DNA from: Omphiscola glabra
Lineage: Eukaryota > Mollusca > Gastropoda > Lymnaeidae
Reading direction: 5' to 3'
DNA length: 64,000 bases
Assembly: GCA_964017045.1 (NCBI GenBank)
Contig: OZ024809.1
Coordinates: 14,142,307-14,206,306, forward strand
In this document: positions 33,655 to 48,615 of the stretch, one piece after another
How the letters are laid out: each line of letters starts with the position of its first letter
How positions within the stretch are numbered: position 1 is the first letter of the stretch
The notes under the pieces: model-generated
Databases searched by the model: none
The model's input: only the letters and a program-made list of their open reading frames with translations
Told to the model about the DNA's origin: nothing
Program-made: the position numbers and the translations under genes

Positions 33655-36600
33655 ACAAACACATTTATATTCTAATTGGCATGGAAAAAACACACAGTCA
33701 TAGACTCTATGGCATAAAAATAAGATATATACATAATATACTAATTGGCATGAGAATAACACACATACATACGCTAATTGGTATAAAAAAACATATTTAT
33801 ATACGAACAGGCATAAGAAAAAATACATATATTTACTATTGGGATGAGAACACAAATACATATACTAATTGGCAAGGAGATAACAAATAGTCATAGACAC
33901 ATTGGCATGAAAATAAGATATATACATATACTAATTGGCATGAGAATAACACACATACATTTGCTAATTGGTATAAAAAAGCATACATATATATAAAAAT
34001 TGGCATGATAATAAAATACATTTACTTTTGACATGGAAATAGCACACATACATATACTAAATTGCATGAGTATAACACACATTCATGTAATAATTGGCAT
34101 GGAAATAAACACATACATAAACTAATTGGCATGGAAATAACACAAATATATATACTAGTTGGCATAGAAATAATACAAATACATATACTAATTGGCTTGG
34201 AAATAACACAAATACATATACTAATGGGCATGCAAATAATCGAATTCCATATACTAATTGGCATGGAAATCACACAAATACATATACTAATTGGCAAAGA
34301 AATTATACAAATACACATACTAGTTGGCATGGAAATCATACAAATACATATACTAATTTGCATGGAAATAGCACACATACATATACCATTTGGCTTTGAA
34401 ATAATACAAATACATATACTTATTGGTCTGGAAATAATAGAACTACATAAACTAACTGGCATTAAAATAACACCAATTTAAATATTTTTTGACATGGATA
34501 TAATACATTTATATATAACACGATCTAAAACAACACACATACATCTACTAGTTGGCATGAAAATAAAACACATACATAAACTAAGTGGCATGGAAAAAAC
34601 ACAAATATATATACTAATTGGCAAAGAAATAATACAAATGCATATACTAATTGGCATGGAAATCATACAAATGCATATTTTAATTGGCATGGAAATAACA
34701 CACATATGTATACTAATTGGCTTGGAAATAACACACATACGTATACTAGTTGGCTTGGAAATAAAACACATACATAAACTAACTGGCATGGAAATAATAC
34801 AAATACATACTAATTGGCATAGAAATAATACAACTACATATACTAACTGGCATTTAAATAACACCCATTTAAATATTTTTTGGCATGGAAATAATACATT
34901 TATATATAACACGATCTAAAACAACACAAATACATATACTAAGGGCATGGAAATAATACACATACATATACTAATTGGCATGGAAATAAAATACAAACAG
35001 CATGGAGATAACACAAGCATATACCAAAAAGCTTTAAAATAACACACATATTTATCAATTAGACTAGAAATAACACACATTTGCCAATTAGCATGTAGTA
35101 ATACATACATATACCAACTTTAAAAATAAAACACATAGCATTAGCTCGGAAATAACACACACATATATTAATTAGCATGTAAATAACACACAATTATAGC
35201 ATACATACAACACACAAAATGTAGGATTTAAATAACAGTTATCAATCAAATGGAAGGGGAAGAACACATAAATGTACCAATGTCTTTGAAATAACACACG
35301 CATATACCAATTAGCATGGAAAAAACACATAATTTTACAAATTATAATAAAAAAAACACATATGTATGTTGAACAGCCTGGAAATAACACGCACATAGAT
35401 CAATTAGCATTGAGATAACAAATACATATAACAAACAGAGTAGAGATAACAGATGCATATACAAAATATAAGATAAATAACACATATAAAATCAAATAGA
35501 AGAGAAATAACACACATACATATCAATAACAATGGAAATAACAGACATACATACATATATATATCAATTAGGATGGAATAACACATACATATAACAAATA
35601 TCATGTAAATAACACACACACATCCCAATAGCATAGAAATAACACACACATATACACATTATTATGAAAATAACACACATATCAATTAGCATGAAATTAA
35701 CACTTATATTTTCCAATTATAAGGAAATAATACATACATTTACAAAGTAGCATGGAAATAACACACATATATCAATTACATGGAAATAACACAAAATATA
35801 AAAATTAGAATGGAAATAACACACAAATTTTCCAATGAGCATGGACTTAACACAATCATATATCAATAAGAATGGAAAAAAGCGCGCGTATATACCAGTT
35901 AGAATGGAATAACACACACATATATCAAACAGCATGGAAATAACACACACATGTCAATTAGAATGAAATAACACACACATATATCAAACAGCATGGAAAA
36001 AACACACACATGTCAATTAGAATGAAATAACACACACATATATCAAACAGCATGGAAATAACACACACATGTCAATTAGAATGGAATAACACACACATAT
36101 ATCAAACAGCATGGAAATAACACACACATAGATCAATTAGAGTGGAGATAATACATACATATACAAAACATTATGGATATTTAAACATGCATGTACAACA
36201 TATAAGGAAAATAACACACATAAATCAAATTGAAGACAAATAACACATCCACATATCAATAAGCATGGAAATAACAGACATATATTTTATATATCTATCT
36301 ATCAATTACATACAAAAAAGCATGAAAATGACACACATATATATCAATTAGCATGGACATAACACATATATAATATTTACATGGAAATAAAACACAACAT
36401 TTAGGATAGACATAAAATTTAAATCAATTGGAATAACATAACACACATATACTAATTAGAATAAAATAACACACATATGCCAATTAGAATGAAATAACAC
36501 ACATATGCCAATTAGAATGAAACAACACACACATATGCCAAATATATTTAAACAACACACATAAATATATCATACATTATGGAGATTTAAACATGCATTC

Positions 36601-37015
36601 ACAACATATAAGGAAAATAACACATATAAATCAAATTGAAGAGAAATAACACATCCATATAGTTAGCATGAAAATAACAAACATATCAAGTAACATGTAA
36701 GTAAAACACACATACACATAAAAGCATGAAAATGACACACATATATATCAATTAGCATGGAAATAACATGCACATAACTAATTAGAATATAGAACCACAT
36801 ATATGCCAATTAGAATGAAATAACACACACATATGCCAATTAGAATGGAATAACACACACATATGCCAATTAGAATAAAATAACACACACATATGCCAAT
36901 TAGAATGAAATAACACACACATATGCCAATTAGAATGAAATAACACACACATATGCCAATTAGAATAAAATAACACACGCATATGCCAATTAAATAATAA
37001 ACATAGATACACATA
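33655..37015. repeat. AT-rich ~30 bp minisatellite, block B, about 110 units
   Basis: Degenerate units share ATACTAATTGGCATGGAAAT and ACACAAATACAT. Subfamilies follow one another: CTAATTGGCATGG up to about 35,000, TCAATTAGCATGG to about 36,400, and a tight 30 bp CAATTAGAATGAAATAACAC array at about 36,790-36,990. The block A version spans only about 1.3 kb. Minus-strand frames rich in Cys, Ile and Met are repeat artefacts. Confidence 0.92.
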
Positions 37016-37029
37016 AGTCAGATACGCTT

Positions 37030-37330
37030 CGCCGTTCTCTTCCAGTGACATCGTCCACTCCCAGTGCCATCGTCCGCTCCCAGTGTCATCGTCCTCTCCC
37101 AGTGCCATCGTCCGCTCCCAGTGCCATCGTCCACTCCCAGTGCCATCGTCCGCTCCCAGTGCTATCGTCTGCTCTCAGTGCCATCGTCCACTCCCAGTGC
37201 CATCGTCCGCTCCCAGTGCCATCGTCCGCTCCCAGTTCCATAGTCCGCTAACAGTGCCGTCATCCGTTTCCAATGCCATCGTCCACTGCAAAGGCCTTCG
37301 TTTGCTCCCAAGGCTGTTGTTGTCCGATGT
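37030..37330. repeat. 19 bp minisatellite (CATCGTCCGCTCCCAGTGC), about 15 copies
   Basis: The period is 19 bp with few changes. It corresponds to 1,735-2,420 of block A, where a SINE interrupts it. A few more units sit at 37,555-37,600. Confidence 0.93.
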
Positions 37331-37359
37331 CGATCATTCTTCGTGGTGCCGCTCCTGTT

Positions 37360-37545
37360 AGCATAGAATAACACATTGGCATGTGAATACCACAGATTCA
37401 TAGACCAATTAGCCATACAATAATCCACATACATACACCTATAAGCTTAGGAACAACCCACAATTATGTAGCAATTAGCAAAGAATAAGACACAAATATA
37501 AACCAATTAACATGTATAAAATAAACATATATACACCTACGTCCG
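37360..37545. repeat. AT-rich minisatellite, short second segment, block B
   Basis: Degenerate CAATTAGCA and AACACA units match 2,450-2,660 of block A, including the shared TATAAGCTTAGGAA. Confidence 0.7.
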
Positions 37546-37629
37546 TGACGCTTCTCTGTCCCGGTGCCATCGTCCGCTCCCAGTGCCATCGTCTACACCC
37601 TGTGATGTCCGTTGCCGCTCCTAGTGCCG

Positions 37630-38215
37630 ACTTCTGCTTCCAGGTGTGGTGCAGGTGTTGGTGGAGGTGCTGGTGGATGTGTTGGTGGTGGTGTTGGTGG
37701 AGGTGATGCTGGAGGTTGTGGTGGAAGTGGTGGTTAAGGTGGTGGTAGAGGAGCTGGTGGTGGAGATGGTGGTGAAGATGTTGGTGAAGTTGTTGGTGAA
37801 GGTGTTGTTTGAGGAGGTGCTGGTGGAGGTGTTGGTGAAGGTGTTGGTAGAGGAGGTGGTGGTGGAGTTGTTGGTGAATGTGTTGGTGGAGGATGTGGTG
37901 GTGGAGGTGGAGGTGGTGTGGATGTGGTGGTGGAGGTGGTAGTGAATGTGTTGGTGAAGGATGTGGTGGAGGTGTTGGGGTTTGGTGGAGGTGTTTGCAG
38001 ATGTGTTGGTGGTGGAGGTGTTGGTGGAGGTGTTGGTAAAGGTGTTGGGCGAGAAGGTGGTGGTGGAGTTGTTGGGGTTTGGTGGAGGTGTTTGTAGATG
38101 TGTGGGGTGTGGAGGTGGTTGTGTAAGTGAAGATAGTGGGGGAGGTGTTGGTGGTTTTGGTGTTGCTGGTAGCAATCGTGGTAGAAGAGGTGGTGGTAGT
38201 AGAAGAGGTAGATGT
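37630..38215. repeat. GT-rich low-complexity block, left edge of the B satellite
   Basis: The plus strand carries almost only G, T and A in GGTGGAGGTGTTGGT-like 12-18 bp units. It is about twice as long as the matching block A segment. The frames it produces on either strand are compositional. Confidence 0.88.
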
Positions 38216-41200
38216 AGCACAAAAAAAAGGACACCCCTAACCTAAAAAGGGACACCCCAAACCTAACAAAGGGCAGCCTGGTCCCCAGCTCCCGGACGCC
38301 ATTTCCAAATATAAAAAAGGACACCACCAACCTGAAAAAGGAATCCACAAACATAATATGACATCCCAGTGCCAGTTCCCAGTCACCAACTTCCGGTCGC
38401 CAGTTCCCGGTCACCAGCTTCCGGTCGTCACTCCAACCTAAAAAAGGATTCCCCAATCTAACAAAGGACAGCCCGGTCACCAGCTACCGATCGCCAGCTC
38501 CGGATCACCAGCTCTCGTTTGCTAGCTCGCGGGCGCCACCCCCAACATAAAAAGGACACCAGGAACCTAAAAGAGGAATCCCTAAACAAAAAAGACACCC
38601 CGGTTGCCTCCCCTACCTAAAAATGGACACCCCGAACCTAACGAAGGACAGCCCGGTCACCAGCTCCCGATCGCCAGCTCCGGTTCACCAGCTCTCGTTT
38701 GCCAGCTCGCGGGCGACCCCCAACATAAAAAGGAAACCAGGAACCTAAAAGAGTAATCCCTAAACAAAAAAAAAAACACCCCGGTTGATACCCCATACAT
38801 AAAAGAGGACACCCCGAACCTAACAAAGGACAGCCCGGTCACCAGCTCCCGATCGTCAGCTCCGGGTCACCAGCTCTCGTTTGCCAGCTCAAGGGAGCCA
38901 CCCGCAACATAAAAAGGACACCAGGAACCAAAAAGAGCAATGCCTAAACAAAAAAGACACCCCGGTTTCCACCCCTATCTAAAAAAGGACACCCCGAACC
39001 TAACAAAGGACAGCCCGGTCACCAGCTCCCGATCGCCAGCTCCGGGTTACCAGCTCTCGTTTGCCAGCTCCCGGGCGCCACCCCTAACATAAAAAGAACA
39101 CCAGGAACCTAAAAGAGGAATCCCTAAACAAATTAAAAAAAACCGGTTGCCACCCCCTACATAAAAAAGGACACCCCGAACCTAACAAAGGACAGCACGG
39201 TCACCAGCTTCCGATCGCCAGCTCCGGGTCACCAGCTCTCGTTTGCCAGCTCCCGAACGCCACCCCCCAAAAATCAAAAGGACACCAGGAACCTAAAAGA
39301 GAATCCCTAAACAAAAAAGACACACCGGTTGCTACCACAATCTAAAAAAGGACACCCCGAACCAAACAAAGGACAGCCCGGTCACCAGCTCCCGATCGCC
39401 AGCTCCGGTTCACCAGCACTCATTTGCCAGCTTCCGGGCGCCAACCCTAACATAAAAAGGACACCAGGAACCTAAAAGAGGAATCCTTAAAAAAATAAGA
39501 AAACCCGGTTGCCACCCACTACCTAAAAAAGAAAACTCCGAACCTAACAAAGGAAAGCCCGGTCACCAGCTCCCGATCGCTGGCTCTGGGTCACCAGCTA
39601 TCGTTTGCCAGCTCCCGGGCACCACCCCCAACATAAAAAGGACACCAGGAACCTAAAAGAGTAATTCCTAAACAAAAAAGACACCCAGGTTACCACCCCT
39701 ATCTAAAAAAGGACACCCGAACCTAAAAAAGGACAGCCCGGTCACCAGCTCCCGATCGCCAGCTCCGGTTCACCAGCTCTCGTTTGCCAGCTCCGGTACG
39801 CCATCCCCAACATAAAAAGGACACCAGGAACCTAAAAGAGGAATCCCTAAACAAAAAAGACACCCCGGTTGACACACTATACATAAAAGAGGACACCCCG
39901 AACCTAACAAAGGACAGCCCGGTCAACAGCTCCCGATCGCAAGCTCCGGGTTACCAACTCTCGTTTGCCAGCTCAAGGGCGCCACACCCAACATAAAAAG
40001 AATAACAGAAACCTAAAAGAGGAATCCCTAAACAAATAAGAAACCCCGGTTGCCACCCCCTACCTAAAAAAGAACACCCCTAACCTAACAAAAGACAGCC
40101 CGGTCACAAGCTTCCGATCGCCAGCTCTGGGTCACCAGCTCTCGTTTGCTAGCTCCCAGGCGCAATCCCCAACATAAAAAGGACACCAGGAACCTAAGAG
40201 AGGAATCCCTAAACCAAAAAATAAACCCCGTTTGCCACCCCCTACCTAAAAATGGACACCACGAACTTAACAAAGGACAGCCCGGTCACCAGCTCCCGAT
40301 CGCCAGCTCCGGATAACTAGCTCTCGTTTGCCAGCTCCCGGGCGCCACCCCCAACATAAAAAGGACACCAGGAACCTAAACAAGTAATACTTATACAAAA
40401 AAGACACCCCGGTTGCCACCCTTATCTAAAAAAGGACACCCCGAACCTAACAAAGGACAGCCCGGTCACCAGCTCCCAATCGCCAGCTCCGGGTCACCAG
40501 CTCCCAAACGCCACCCCCCAACATCAAAAAGACACCAGGAACCTAAAAGAGGAATCCCTAAACAAAAAAGACACCCCGGTTGCCACCACTATCTAAAAAA
40601 AGGACACCCGAACCTAAAAAAGGACAGCCCGGTCAGCAGCTCCCGATCGCCAGCACCGGGTCACCAGTTCTCGTTTGCCAGCTTCCGGGAGCCACCCCCA
40701 ATATAAAAAGGACACCATGAATCTATAAAAGGACTCCCTAAACAAAAAAGACAACCCGGTTGCTACCCACTACCTAAAAAAGGACACTCCGAACCTAACA
40801 AAGGAAAGCCCGGTCACTAGCTCCCGATCGCCAGCTCTGGGTCACCAGCCCTCGTTTGCCAGATCCCGGGCACCACCCCCAACATAAAAAGGACACAAGG
40901 AAGCTAAAAGAGTAATCCCTAAACAAAAAAGACACCAAGGTTGCAACCCCTATCTAAAAAAGGACACGCCGAACCTAACAAAGGACAGCCAAGTCACCAG
41001 CTCCCGATCGCCAGCTCCGGGTCACCAGCTCTCGTTTGCCAGCTCCCAGGTGCCAACCCCAACATAAAAGGACACCAGGAACCTAAAAGAGGAATCCCTA
41101 AACAAATAAGAAACCCCGGTTGCCACCCCCTACCTAAATAGGACACCCCGAACCTAAAAAAGGACAGCCCGGTCACCAGCTTCCGATCGCCAGCTCCGGG

Positions 41201-44200
41201 TCACCAGCTCTCGTTTGCCAGCTCCCAGGAGCCAACCCCCAATATAAAAAGGACACCCCGAACCTAACAAAGGACAGCCCGGTCAACAGCTCCCAATCGC
41301 CAGCTCCGGGTCTACAGCTCTCGTTTGCCAGCTCAAGGGCGCCACCCTTAACATGAAAAGGACACCAGGAACCAAAAAGAGTAATACCTAAACGAAAAAG
41401 ACACCCAGGTTGCCACCGCTATCTAAAAAAGGACACCCCGAACCTAACAAAGGACAGCCCGGTCACCAGCTCCCGATCGCCAGCTCCGGGTTACCAGCTC
41501 TCGTTTGCCAGCTCCCAGGTGCCAACCCCAACATAAAAGGACACCAGGAACCTAAAAGAGGAATCCCTAAACAAATAAGAAACCCCGGTTGCCACCCCCT
41601 ACCTAAATAGGACACCCCGAACCTAAAAAAGGACAGCCCGGTCACCAGCTTCCGATCGCCAGCTCCGGGTCACCAGCTCTCGTTTGCCAGCTCCCAGGAG
41701 CCAACCCCCAATATAAAAAGGACACCCCGAACCTAACAAAGGACAGCCCGGTCACCAGCTCCCAATCGCCAGCTCCGGGTCTACAGCTCTCGTTTGCCAG
41801 CTCAAGGGCGCCACCCTTAACATGAAAAGGACACCAGGAACCAAAAAGAGTAATACCTAAACGAAAAAGACACCCAGGTTGCCACCGCTATCTAAAAAAG
41901 GACACCCCGAACCTAACAAAGGACAGCCCGGTCACCAGCTCCCGATCGCCAGCTCCGGGTTACCAGCTCTCGTTTGCCAGCTCCCAGGTGCCAACCCCAA
42001 CATAAAAGGACACCAGGAACCTAAAAGAGGAATCCCTAAACAAATAAGAAACCCCGGTTGCCACCCCCTACCTAAATAGGACACCCCGAACCTAAAAAAG
42101 GACAGCCCGGTCACCAGCTTCCGATCGCCAGCTCCGGGTCACCAGCTCTCGTTTGCCAGCTCCCAGGAGCCAACCCCCAATATAAAAAGGACACCAGGAA
42201 CCTAAAAGAGGAATCCCTAAACAAAAAAGACACCCCGGTTGCCACCACTATCTAAAAAAGGACACCCAAACCTAAAAAAGGACAGCCCAGTCACCAGCTC
42301 CCGATCGCTAACTCCGAGTCACCAGCTCTCGTTTGCCAGCTCCAGGGCGCCACCCCCAACTTAAAAAGGACACCAGGAACCTAAAAGAGAATCCCTAAAC
42401 AAATAAGAAACCCCGGTTGCCACCCACTACCTAAAAAAGAACACTCCGAACCTAACAAAGGAAAGCCCTGTCACCAGCTCCCGATCGCTGTCTCTGGGTC
42501 ACCAGCTATCGTTTGCCAGCTCCCGGGCACCACCCCCAACATAAAAAGGACACCAGGAACCTAAAAGAGTAATTCCTAAACAAAAAAGACACCCAGGTTA
42601 CCACCCCTATCTAAAAAAGGACACCCGAACCTAAAAAAGGACAGCCCGGTCACCAGCTCCCGATCGCCAGCTCCGGGTCACCAGCTCTCGTTTGCCAGCT
42701 CCCGGGCGCCACCCCCAACATAAAAGGGACACCAGGAACCTAAAAGAGAATCCCTAAACAAATAAGAAACCCCGGTTGCCACCCACTACCTAAAAAAGGA
42801 CACCCCGAACCTAACAAAGAACATCCCGGTCACCAGCTCCCGATCGCTAGCTCCGGGTCACCAGGTCTCGTTTGCCAGCTCCCGGGCACCACCCCCAACA
42901 TAAAAAGGACACCAGGAACCTAAAAGAGGAATCCCTACACAAAAAAAGAGTAATCCCTAAACAAAAAAGAAACCCCGGCTACCACCCCCTATCTAAAAAA
43001 GGACACCCCAAACCCAACAAAGGACAGCCCTGTCACCAGCTCCCGATCGCTAGCTCCGGGTCACCAGCTCTCGTTTGCCAGCTCAAGGGCGCCACACCCA
43101 ACATAAAAAGAATAACAGAAACCTAAAAGAGGAATCCCTAAACAAATAAGAAACCCCGGTTGCCACCCCCTACCTAAAAAAGAACACCCCGAACCTAACA
43201 AAAGACAGCCCGGTCACAAGCTTCCGATCGCCCGCTCTGGGTCACCAGCTCTCGTTTGCTAGCTCCCGGGCGCCATCCCCAACATAAAAAGGACACCAGG
43301 AACCTAAGAGAGGAATCCCTAAACCAAAAAATAAACCCCGTTTGCCACCCCCTACCTAAAAATGGACACCACGAACCTAACAAAGGACAGCCCGGTCACC
43401 AGCTCCCGATCGCCAGCTCCGGATAACTAGCTCTCGTTTGCCAGCTCCCGGGCGCCACCCCCAACATAAAAAGGACACCAGGAACCTAAACAAGTAATAC
43501 TTATACAAAAAAGACACCCCGGTTGCCACCCTTATCTAAAAAAGGACACCCCGAACCTAACAAAGGACAGCCCGGTCACCAGCTCCCAATCGCCAGCTCC
43601 GGGTCACCAGCTCCCAAACGCCACCCCCCAACATCAAAAAGACACCAGGAACCTAAAAGAGGAATCCCTAAACAAAAAAGACACCCCGGTTGCCACCACT
43701 ATCTAAAAAAAGGACACCCGAACCTAAAAAAGGACAGCCCGGTCAGCAGCTCCCGATCGCCAGCACCGGGTCACCAGTTCTCGTTTGCCAGCTTCCGGGA
43801 TCCACCCCCAATATAAAAAGGACACCATGAATCTATAAAAGGACTCCCTAAACAAAAAAGACACCCCGGTTGCCACCCACTACCTAAAAAAGGACACTCC
43901 GAACCTAACAAAGGAAAGCCCGGTCACTAGCTCCCGATCGCCAGCTCTGGGTCACCAGCCCTCGTTTGACAGATCCCGGGCACCACCCCCAACATAAAAA
44001 GGACACAAGGAAGCTAAAAGAGTAATCCCTAAACAAAAAAGACACCAAGGTTGCAACCCCTATCTAAAAAAGGACACGCCGAACCTAACAAAGGACAGCC
44101 AAGTCACCAGCTCCCGATCGCCAGCTCCGGGTCACCAGCTCTCGTTTGCCAGCTCCCAGGTGCCAACCCCAACATAAAAGGACACCAGGAACCTAAAAGA

Positions 44201-47200
44201 GGAATCCCTAAACAAATAAGAAACCCCGGTTGCCACCCCCTACCTAAATAGGACACCCCGAAACTACAAAAGGACAGCCCGGTCACCAGCTTCCGATCGC
44301 CAGCTCCGGGTCACCAGCTCTCGTTTGCCAGCTCCCAGGAGCCAACCCCCAATATAAAAAGGACACCAGGAACCTAAAAGAGTAATCCCTAAACAAAAAA
44401 GACACCCCGGTTGCCACCACTATCTAAAAAAGGACACCCAAACCTAAAAAAGGACAGCCCAGTCACCAGCTCCCGATCGCTAACTCCGAGTCACCAGCTC
44501 TCGTTTGCCAGCTCCAGGGCGCCACCTCCAACTTAAAAAGGACACCAGGAACCTAAAAGAGAATCCCTAAACAAATAAGAAACCCCGGTTGCCACCCACT
44601 ACCTAAAAAAGAACACTCCGAACCAAACAAAGGAAAGCCCGGTCACCAGCTCCCGATCGCCAGCTCTGGGTCACCAGCCCTCGTTTGCCAGATCCCGGGC
44701 ACCACCCCCAACATAAAAAGGACACAAGGAAGCTAAAAGAGTAATCCCTAAACAAAAAAGACACCAAGGTTGCAACCCCTATCTAAAAAAGGACACGCCG
44801 AACCTAACAAAGGACAGCCAAGTCACCAGCTCCCGATCGCCAGCTCCGGGTCACCAGCTCTCGTTTGCCAGCTCCCAGGTGCCAACCCCAACATAAAAGG
44901 ACACCAGGAACCTAAAAGAGGAATCCCTAAACAAATAAGAAACCCCGGTTGCCACCCCCTACCTAAATAGGACACCCCGAACCTAAAAAAGGACAGCCCG
45001 GTCACCAGCTTCCGATCGCCAGCTCCGGGTCACCAGCTCTCGTTTGCCAGCTCCCAGGAGCCAACCCCCAATATAAAAAGGACACCAGGAACCTAAAAGA
45101 GTAATCCCTAAACAAAAAAGACACCCCGGTTGCCACCACTATCTAAAAAAGGACACCCAAACCTAAAAAAGGACAGCCCAGTCACCAGCTCCCGATCGCT
45201 AACTCCGAGTCACCAGCTCTCGTTTGCCAGCTCCAGGGCGCCACCCCCAACTTAAAAAGGACACCAGGAACCTAAAAGAGAATCCCTAAACAAATAAGAA
45301 ACCCCGGTTGCCACCCACTACCTAAAAAAGAACACTCCGAACCTAACAAAGGAAAGCCCGGTCACCAGCTCCCGATCGCCAGCTCTGGGTCACCAGCTCT
45401 CGTTTGCCAGCTCCCGGGCACCACCCCCAACATAAAAAGGACACCAGGAACCTAAAAGAGTAATCCCTAAACAAAAAAGACACCCCGGTTGCCACCCCTA
45501 TCTAAAAAAGGACACCCCGAACCTAACAAAGGACAGTCCGGTCACCAGCTCAAGATCGCCAGCTCTGGGTCACCAGCTCTCGTTTGCCAGCTCACGGGCA
45601 CCACCCCTAACATAAAAAGGACACCAGGAACCTAAAAGAGGAATCTCTAAACAAATAAGAAACCCCGGTTGCCACCCCTATCTAAAAAAGGACACCCCGA
45701 ACCTAAAAAAGGACAGCCCGGTCACCAGCTTCCGATCACCAGCTTCCGATCGCCAGCTCCGTGTCACCAGCTCTCGTTTGCCAGCTGCCGGGCACCACCC
45801 CCAACATAAAAAGGACGCGATGAACATAAAAGAGGAATCCCTAAATAAAAAAGACACCCCGGTTACCACCCCTACCTAAAAAAGGACACCCAGAACCTAA
45901 CGAAGGACAGCCCGGTCACCAGCTTCCGATCGCCAGCTCCGGGTCACCAGCTCTCGTTTGCCAGCTCCCAGGCACCACCCCCAACATAAAAGGACACCAG
46001 AAACCTAAAAGAGGAATCCCTAAACAAATAAGAAACCCCGGTTGCCACCCCCTACCTAAAAGGACACCCCGAACCTAAAAAATGACAGCCCGGTCACCAG
46101 CTTCCGATCGCCAGCTCCGGGTCACCAGCTCTCGTTTGCCAGCTCCCAGGAGCCAACCCCCAATATAAAAAGGACACCAGGAACCTAAAAGAGTAATCCC
46201 TAAACAAAAAAGACACCCCGGTTGCCACCACTATCTAAAAAAGGACACCCAAACCTAAAAAAGGACAGCCCAGTCACCAGCTCCCGATCGCTAGCTCCGA
46301 GTCACCAGCTCTCGTTTGCCAGCTCCAGGGCGCCACCCCCAACTTAAAAAGGACACCAGGAACCTAAAAGAGAATTCCTAAACAAATAAGAAACCCCGGT
46401 TGCCACCCACTACCTAAAAAAGAACACTCCGAACCTAACAAAGGAAAGCCCGGTCACCAGCTCCCGATCGCCAGCTCTGGGTCACCAGCTCTCGTTTGCC
46501 ACCTCCCGGGCACCACCCCCAACATAAAAAGGACACCAGGAACCTAAAAGAGTAATCCCTAAACAAAAAAGACACCCCGGTCACAAGCTTCCGATCGCTA
46601 GCTCCGGATCACCAGCTCTCGTTTGCCAGCTCCTGGACCCCCCCCCCAACATAAAAAGGGACACCATGAACCTAAAAGAGGAATCCCTAAACAAATAAGA
46701 AACCCCGGTTGCCACCCACAAACTAAAAAAGGACACCACGAACCTAACAAAGGACAGCCCGGTCACCAGCTCTCGATCGCTAGCTCCGGGTCACCAGCTC
46801 TCGTTTGCTAGCTCCCGGGCGCCACCCCAACATACAAAGGACACCAGGAACCTAAAAGAGGAATCCCTAAACGAAAAAAAGACACCCTGGTCGCCAGCTC
46901 CCACCTAACCTAAAAAAAATAAGGACAAAAAAAAGTAATCCTCAATTTAAAAAGGGCCACACTTTTCCCCATCCAAAACCTAAAAATGACAACCCCTATC
47001 TAAAAAAGGACACCCCGAACCTAACAAAGGACAGCCCGGTCACCAGCTCAAGATTGCCAGCTCTGGGTCACCAGCTCTCGTTTGCCAGCTCACGGGCACC
47101 ACCCCTAACATAAAAATGACACCAGGAACCTAAAAGAGGAATCTCTAAACAAATAAGAAACCCCGGTTGCCACCCCTATCTAAAAAAGGACACCCAGAAC

Positions 47201-48185
47201 CTAACGAAGGACAGCCCGGTCACCAGCTTCCGATCGCCAGCTCCGGGTCACCAGCTCTCGTTTGCCAGCTCCCGGGCGCCACCCCCAACATAAAAGGGAC
47301 ACCAGGAACCTAAAAGAGGAATCCCTAAACAAATAAGAAACCCCGGTTGCCACCCACTACCTAAAAAAGGACACCCCGAACCTAACAAAGGACATCCCGG
47401 TCACCAGCTCCGGGTCACCAGGTCTCGTTTGCCAGCTCCCGGGCACCACCCCCAACATAAAAAGGACACCAGGAACCTAAAAGAGTAATCGCTACACAAA
47501 AAAAGAGTAATCCCTAAACAAAAAAAAAAACCCGGTTACCAGCCCCTATCTAAAAAAGGACACCTCAAACCCAACAAAGGACAGCCCGGTCACAAGCTTC
47601 CGATCGCTAGCTCCGGATCACCAGCTCTCGTTTGCCAGCTCCTGGACCCCCCCCCAACATAAAAAGGGACACCATGAACCTAAAAGAGGAATCCCTAAAC
47701 AAATAAGAAACCCCGGTTGCCACCCCCTACCTAAAAAAGGACACCTCGAACCTAACAAAGGACAGCCCGGTCACCAGCTCCCGATCGTCAGCTTCGGGTC
47801 CCCAGCTCTCGATTGCCAGCTCCCGGGCACCCCCCCCCCCCAACATAAAAAGGGACACCATGAACCTAAAAGAGAAATCCCTAAACAAAAAAAACCTGGT
47901 CTCCACCCACAAACTAAAAAAGGACACCACGAACCTAACAAAGGACAGCCCGGTCACCAGCTCTCGATCGCTAGCTCCGGGTCACCAGCTCTCGTTTGCT
48001 AGCTCCCGGGCGCCACCCCAACATACAAAGGACACCAGGAACCTAAAAGAGGAATCCCTAAACGAAAAAAAGACACCCTGGTCGCCAGCTCCCACCTAAC
48101 CTAAAAAAAATAAGGACAAAAAAAAGTAATCCTCAATTTAAAAAGGGCCACACTTTTCCCCATCCAAAACCTAAAAATGACAACC
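38216..48185. repeat. ~181 bp satellite array with nested higher-order repeats
   Basis: The core GACAGCCCGGTCACCAGCTC recurs about every 181 bp (38,651, 38,833, 39,013, 39,194, 39,376, 39,557, 39,736, 39,917, 40,098, 40,280). Each unit also holds CGATCGCCAGCTCCGG, CTCTCGTTTGCCAGCTC and AAAAAGGACACCAGGAACC. The segment from 40,085 recurs at 43,195 (3,110 bp apart) and is nearly identical over more than 1 kb. A 469 bp block repeats at 41,410 and 41,879, and a 719 bp block at 44,051 and 44,770. The family is that of block A, but here the units lack internal GT-rich modules. No gene is present. Confidence 0.95.
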
Positions 48186-48615
48186 CTACCTAATAAGGAC
48201 ACCCCAACCTAACAAAGGATACTCCCAACCTAACAAGGATACCCCAACCCAACAAGAATACCCTTAACCTAACAAAGGATACCCCAACCTAAAAAAGGAT
48301 ACCCCAACCTAACAAACGATACCCCAACCTAACAAATATACCCCCAACCTAACAAAGGATACCCCCAACCTAACAAATATACCCCCAACCTAACAAAGGA
48401 TACCCCAACCTAACAAAGGATACCCCAACTTAACAAATATACCCCCACCTAACAATGGATACCCCAACCTAACAAAGGATACCCCAACCTAACAAAGGAT
48501 ACCCCAACCTAACAAAGGATACCCCAACCTAACAAGGATACCCCAACCTAACAAGGATACGCACAACCTAACAAAGGATACCCCAACCTAACAAATATAC
48601 CCCCAACCTAACAAA
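48186..48615. repeat. 20 bp minisatellite (GGATACCCCAACCTAACAAA), about 21 copies
   Basis: Units of 19-21 bp carry ATACCCCAACCTAACAAA. The motif resembles the CCCCGAACCTAACAAAGGAC part of the neighbouring satellite, from which it probably grew. No equivalent array is present in block A. Confidence 0.93.
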
